The translations under genes were made by a program, and so were the position numbers. From Actinomycetes bacterium (lineage in GTDB: Bacteria > Actinomycetota > Acidimicrobiia > Acidimicrobiales > Palsa-688): DNA of 7,400 nucleotides. Position 1 is the stretch's first letter, and each line of letters begins with the position of its first letter. Where the stretch lies: positions 1 to 7,400 of the forward strand of contig JAKBBS010000159.1 in NCBI GenBank assembly GCA_021808425.1. Direction: 5' to 3'. This document shows positions 4,828-7,400 of this stretch, in pieces. Below the pieces are notes generated by a model. The model worked only from the letters and a program-made list of their open reading frames with translations. It made no database searches and was not told where the DNA came from.

Positions 4828-7134
4828 TTACTGGCGCGACATCTGGGCCCGGGCGCCAGCCGCCAGGGCCTCTCCATCAGCGGAAGCGGCAGCAGCGGTG
4901 GAGCGTTCGGGGATCTCGAATACGACGAGCTTCACCTTCCCAGCGAACGGGAACGGCGCCTTGTAGTCGTCGCACGAAGGCGAACCCGGGTCGGCGCCGA
5001 TATCCATGCCGAGCGTCGAGAGCATGCGCAAGACGCCCGGGATCTCGACGACGGCGCCGGACACGCCGTCAACTGCGACGGTCGCGGCCGCCGCAGTCCC
5101 CGTCCTTTCGAAGGCGACCTCCACCGTCGAAGTACCTTGTGGGAGCAGCCCCGACGACGTCGCTTTGTAATGCACCCCGTACAGGTTGTAGTCGAAGACA
5201 ACACGCCCTCCGGCCACATACACACAGATCCCGCTCGTCACCGACCCGTACGAGACGAGCACACCGTCCTCGTCGCCGTTCGGGCGGTCGACTTCCACGG
5301 CGATGGTGAAAGAGCGGGCGCCGAGCGGCGGCGCAGCGTCCGAGTTGACGTGCGACACGGGCGGGAGGAACACGAAGCGACGGCCGATCTCGGCGAGTCG
5401 CCGTTTGCCTGCCATTCCGAACAGCTCCCCGCTTCTCTCGTCGAGCGGCAGGACCCCGTAGCGGCCGGCCTCGACCCACCAACGTTCGATCATCTCGCGC
5501 AGCTTCTCCGGGCGCTCCGCTGCGAGGTCGTGGCATTCGGAGAAGTCAGCTTCGAGATGGTAGAGCTCCCAGCGGTCCTCGTCGAAGGACGTGGAGCGCT
5601 GATGGAACGCGACAGCCTTCCATCCGTCGTGGTAGATGCCGCGATGGCCGAGCATTTCGAAGTGCTGCACCGTCTTCGCCGTCGGCGTCGACCCCGCTCC
5701 GTCGCCGAACGTGTAGGCGAGGCTCGTCCCGCTGATCGGCTGCTGTGGAACGCCCCGGAATACGCTAGGCGCAGGCACACCGGCCACCTCGAGGACTGTC
5801 GGGGCGATGTCGCTCACGTGGCAGAACTGTGTCCTCACCGACCCGCGCTCGGAGATACCGGCAGGCCAGTGCACTATGAGCGGGTCACGGACGCCCCCAC
5901 CGTGGGTGTTCTGCTTGTAGCGCTTGAGGGGGGTGTTGCCGGCCTGCGCCCAGCCCCACGGATAGTTGTTGTTCGCCCGGGGGCCGCCTATCTCGCCGAT
6001 GCGCTCGAGGCTCTCGTCGAGAGTTTCGATAGCACCGTTGAAGAAGTGGATAGAGTCCACCATCCCGTTCGGGCCGCCCTCCTGGCTTGCCCCGTTGTCG
6101 GAAATCAGCACGAACAGGGTGTTCTCGACGGCGCCGAGCGACTCGAGCCCGCCGACCAGCCGGCCGACTTGGTCGTCAGTGTGGTCCAGGAACCCGGCGA
6201 ATGCCTCCTGCAGCCTGAGAGCGAGCCGCTTCTCGTCCCCCGACAGCTCGTCCCAAGGGCGCACCCCCTGGTTGCGGGGCGGGAGGTCGGTCCCGGCGGG
6301 GACGATGCCGAGCTCCAGTTGGCGGGCGAACCATGCGTCTCGTACCTTGTCCCAGCCCTCGTCGAAGCGACCACGGTACTTCTCCAGGTAGTGCGGGGGG
6401 GCCTGATGGGGGGAGTGGGTGGCTCCGAAGCAGAAGTAGAGGAAAAAGGGGCGTGTCGGTGCGTTCGAGCGTTGATCTCTGAGCATCGCCAACGCGTTGT
6501 CGACGAGGTCCTCTGACACGTGGTAGCCCTCATCGGGGCCGTAGGGCGTCGGGATAGGATGGTTGTCGCAGTACAACTCTGGATAGAACTGGCTCGTCTC
6601 GCCCTGCATGAAACCGTAGAAGCGGTCGAAGCCGCGCCGAAGCGGCCAGTCGTCGAAGGGCCCCGCAGCTGAGGTTTCCTCCATGGGCGTGAGATGCCAC
6701 TTGCCGACTGCGAACGTCGAGTAGCCCGCCGCGCTGAGCAGCTCGGCGAGGGTCGCAGCGTCAGGCGGTATGCGCCCGGTGCAGTTGGGAAAACCGCTCG
6801 TCCAGTTCGAAAGGCCCCGCATCCCGACAGCGTGATGGTTTCGCCCCGTCAGAAGCGCCGCCCTGGTCGGCGAACAGAGAGCGGTCGTGTGGAAGCTGTT
6901 GTAGCGAAGCCCGCCCGCTGCCAGCGCGTCGATGTTCGGCGTCTCGATGCTCGACCCATAACACCCGAGATGAGAGAAGCCGGTATCGTCAAGGACGACC
7001 ACCACGACGTTCGGCGCGTCGGGTCCAGGCTGCGGGCGTGCCGGCCAGTCCGGGGTGGACTCCGAGACCGTCCGACCTATCACCCCCCTCCAGGGTGGGA
7101 CAGAAGGCCAACTCGCATCTAGGGGCGCGGTCAC
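4828..7134 (-). CDS. Arylsulfatase, long actinobacterial form
   Basis: A 768-residue type I sulfatase that hydrolyses sulfate esters with a formylglycine-derived nucleophile. The signature CSPTR (87-91) makes Cys87 the residue converted to formylglycine. Calcium ligands match Asp49/Asp50 (VLDDTGFS) and Asp346/Asn347 (ISDNGAS). Lys145 and His147 (GKWHL), His240 (THSPH) and Lys404 (TPLKRYK) fit the remaining active-site positions. The block GRNHHAVGM (98-105) and the N-terminal PDWP...PNVVVVVLDD lead match the long mycobacterial AtsA/AtsD-like group, which is also near 790 residues. Residues about 600-745 form a beta-rich C-terminal region seen in that group. There is no signal peptide, so the enzyme is probably cytosolic and needs an imported substrate. 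The GTG start overlaps the permease stop (GTGA) and has a strong AGGGAGGG site. No formylglycine-generating enzyme gene is in the window. Confidence 0.96.
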   Translation of the reverse strand: MTAPLDASWPSVPPWRGVIGRTVSESTPDWPARPQPGPDAPNVVVVVLDDTGFSHLGCYGSSIETPNIDALAAGGLRYNSFHTTALCSPTRAALLTGRNHHAVGMRGLSNWTSGFPNCTGRIPPDAATLAELLSAAGYSTFAVGKWHLTPMEETSAAGPFDDWPLRRGFDRFYGFMQGETSQFYPELYCDNHPIPTPYGPDEGYHVSEDLVDNALAMLRDQRSNAPTRPFFLYFCFGATHSPHQAPPHYLEKYRGRFDEGWDKVRDAWFARQLELGIVPAGTDLPPRNQGVRPWDELSGDEKRLALRLQEAFAGFLDHTDDQVGRLVGGLESLGAVENTLFVLISDNGASQEGGPNGMVDSIHFFNGAIETLDESLERIGEIGGPRANNNYPWGWAQAGNTPLKRYKQNTHGGGVRDPLIVHWPAGISERGSVRTQFCHVSDIAPTVLEVAGVPAPSVFRGVPQQPISGTSLAYTFGDGAGSTPTAKTVQHFEMLGHRGIYHDGWKAVAFHQRSTSFDEDRWELYHLEADFSECHDLAAERPEKLREMIERWWVEAGRYGVLPLDERSGELFGMAGKRRLAEIGRRFVFLPPVSHVNSDAAPPLGARSFTIAVEVDRPNGDEDGVLVSYGSVTSGICVYVAGGRVVFDYNLYGVHYKATSSGLLPQGTSTVEVAFERTGTAAAATVAVDGVSGAVVEIPGVLRMLSTLGMDIGADPGSPSCDDYKAPFPFAGKVKLVVFEIPERSTAAAASADGEALAAGARAQMSRQ

Positions 7135-7400
7135 TGGTTCCCTCCCTGCGTTCCTGCAAGCTCGATCGCCCTCCAGCGCAACAGCCGGTTCTCGAGCGCC
7201 CTCACCAGCGCCGAAACCGCTAGCGCGACTATTACCAGCAGGATCAGACCTCCGAAGAACCCGGTCGTGTCGAAACTTCCCATCTTGAGCGCCAGGTAAC
7301 CGCCGAGGCCGTCGCTCCCGGTGAGCATCTCCCCGACGACCGCCCCGAGGAACGCGTAGGTCAAGGCGAGCTGAAGACCCGCGAAGATCGACGGGGTGGC
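7131..7400 (-). CDS. ABC transporter permease, SsuC/TauC-like, C-terminal part
   Basis: Only the last 89 residues are in the window; the frame is open to the right edge and the true start lies beyond it. The visible part begins in the family's EAA loop (PSIFAGLQLAL, 3-13). An ATP-binding protein contact and membrane segment (about 11-27, ending GEM) follow, then a GLGGYLAL turn (31-38). The last membrane helix is at about 48-68, and a basic cytosolic tail (ENRLLRWR) follows. The EAA-GEM-GLGxYL layout is that of nitrate/sulfonate/taurine importers and related pyrimidine-precursor importers. The overlap with the arylsulfatase gene favours an organosulfur or sulfate-ester substrate; this is inference from context, as the binding protein and ATPase are not visible. 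Confidence 0.88.
   Translation of the reverse strand, partial: ATPSIFAGLQLALTYAFLGAVVGEMLTGSDGLGGYLALKMGSFDTTGFFGGLILLVIVALAVSALVRALENRLLRWRAIELAGTQGGNQ
7140..7147 (-). promoter_or_regulatory. Strong ribosome binding site for the arylsulfatase
   Basis: AGGGAGGG on the minus strand contains GGAGG ending six bases before the GTG at 7134. It lies within the last codons of the permease gene. This is the best Shine-Dalgarno sequence in the window and fixes the sulfatase start at the GTGA overlap. Confidence 0.8.

Noticed and set aside
3991..6516. 841-codon open frame on the plus strand
   Set aside because: It lies antisense to the arylsulfatase and the hydrolase gene, both of which carry full family motifs. 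Its translation is Arg/Gly/Val/Asp-rich with no recognisable domain, as expected for an antisense frame in high-GC DNA.

Overview
The window is high-GC bacterial DNA with every supported gene on the minus strand. GTG starts, 4-base stop/start overlaps, a possible leaderless start and a methionine aminopeptidase with an N-terminal SEC-C motif all point to an actinobacterium. An Acidimicrobiia-like lineage is my guess, not a demonstrated placement.

In the direction of transcription (right to left) the window opens with the C-terminal end of an ABC transporter permease of the sulfonate/nitrate (SsuC/TauC-like) type (7400-7131). It overlaps by GTGA a 768-residue arylsulfatase (7134-4828). After 15 bases comes an alpha/beta-hydrolase-fold protein whose nucleophile position is alanine (4812-4006). 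After a 29-base gap with a small inverted repeat comes a methylmalonyl-CoA epimerase-like VOC protein (3976-3572), joined by another GTGA overlap to methionine aminopeptidase (3575-2619). A GC-rich hairpin and a 24-codon membrane micro-ORF (2522-2448) follow. The second unit is a DUF1800 protein (2360-1005), apparently read from a leaderless promoter. An ATGA overlap couples it to a Tat-exported DUF1501 protein that runs off the left edge (1008-1).

The permease-sulfatase pair resembles a sulfur-scavenging cassette: uptake of an organosulfur compound followed by cytosolic hydrolysis of a sulfate ester. The sulfatase has no signal peptide, which fits this. The epimerase (propionyl-CoA/odd-chain catabolism) and the aminopeptidase (N-terminal Met removal) are housekeeping functions that share a tight junction with no obvious pathway link. 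The DUF1800/DUF1501 pair is a widely conserved two-gene module of unknown function, with one partner exported by Tat.

I see no CRISPR array, insertion sequence, phage gene, tRNA or rRNA. I found no clear new system. The points most worth a second look are the Ser-to-Ala change in the hydrolase, the Ser/Thr-rich tandem-repeat insert inside the DUF1501 domain, the leaderless DUF1800 start, and the micro-ORF.
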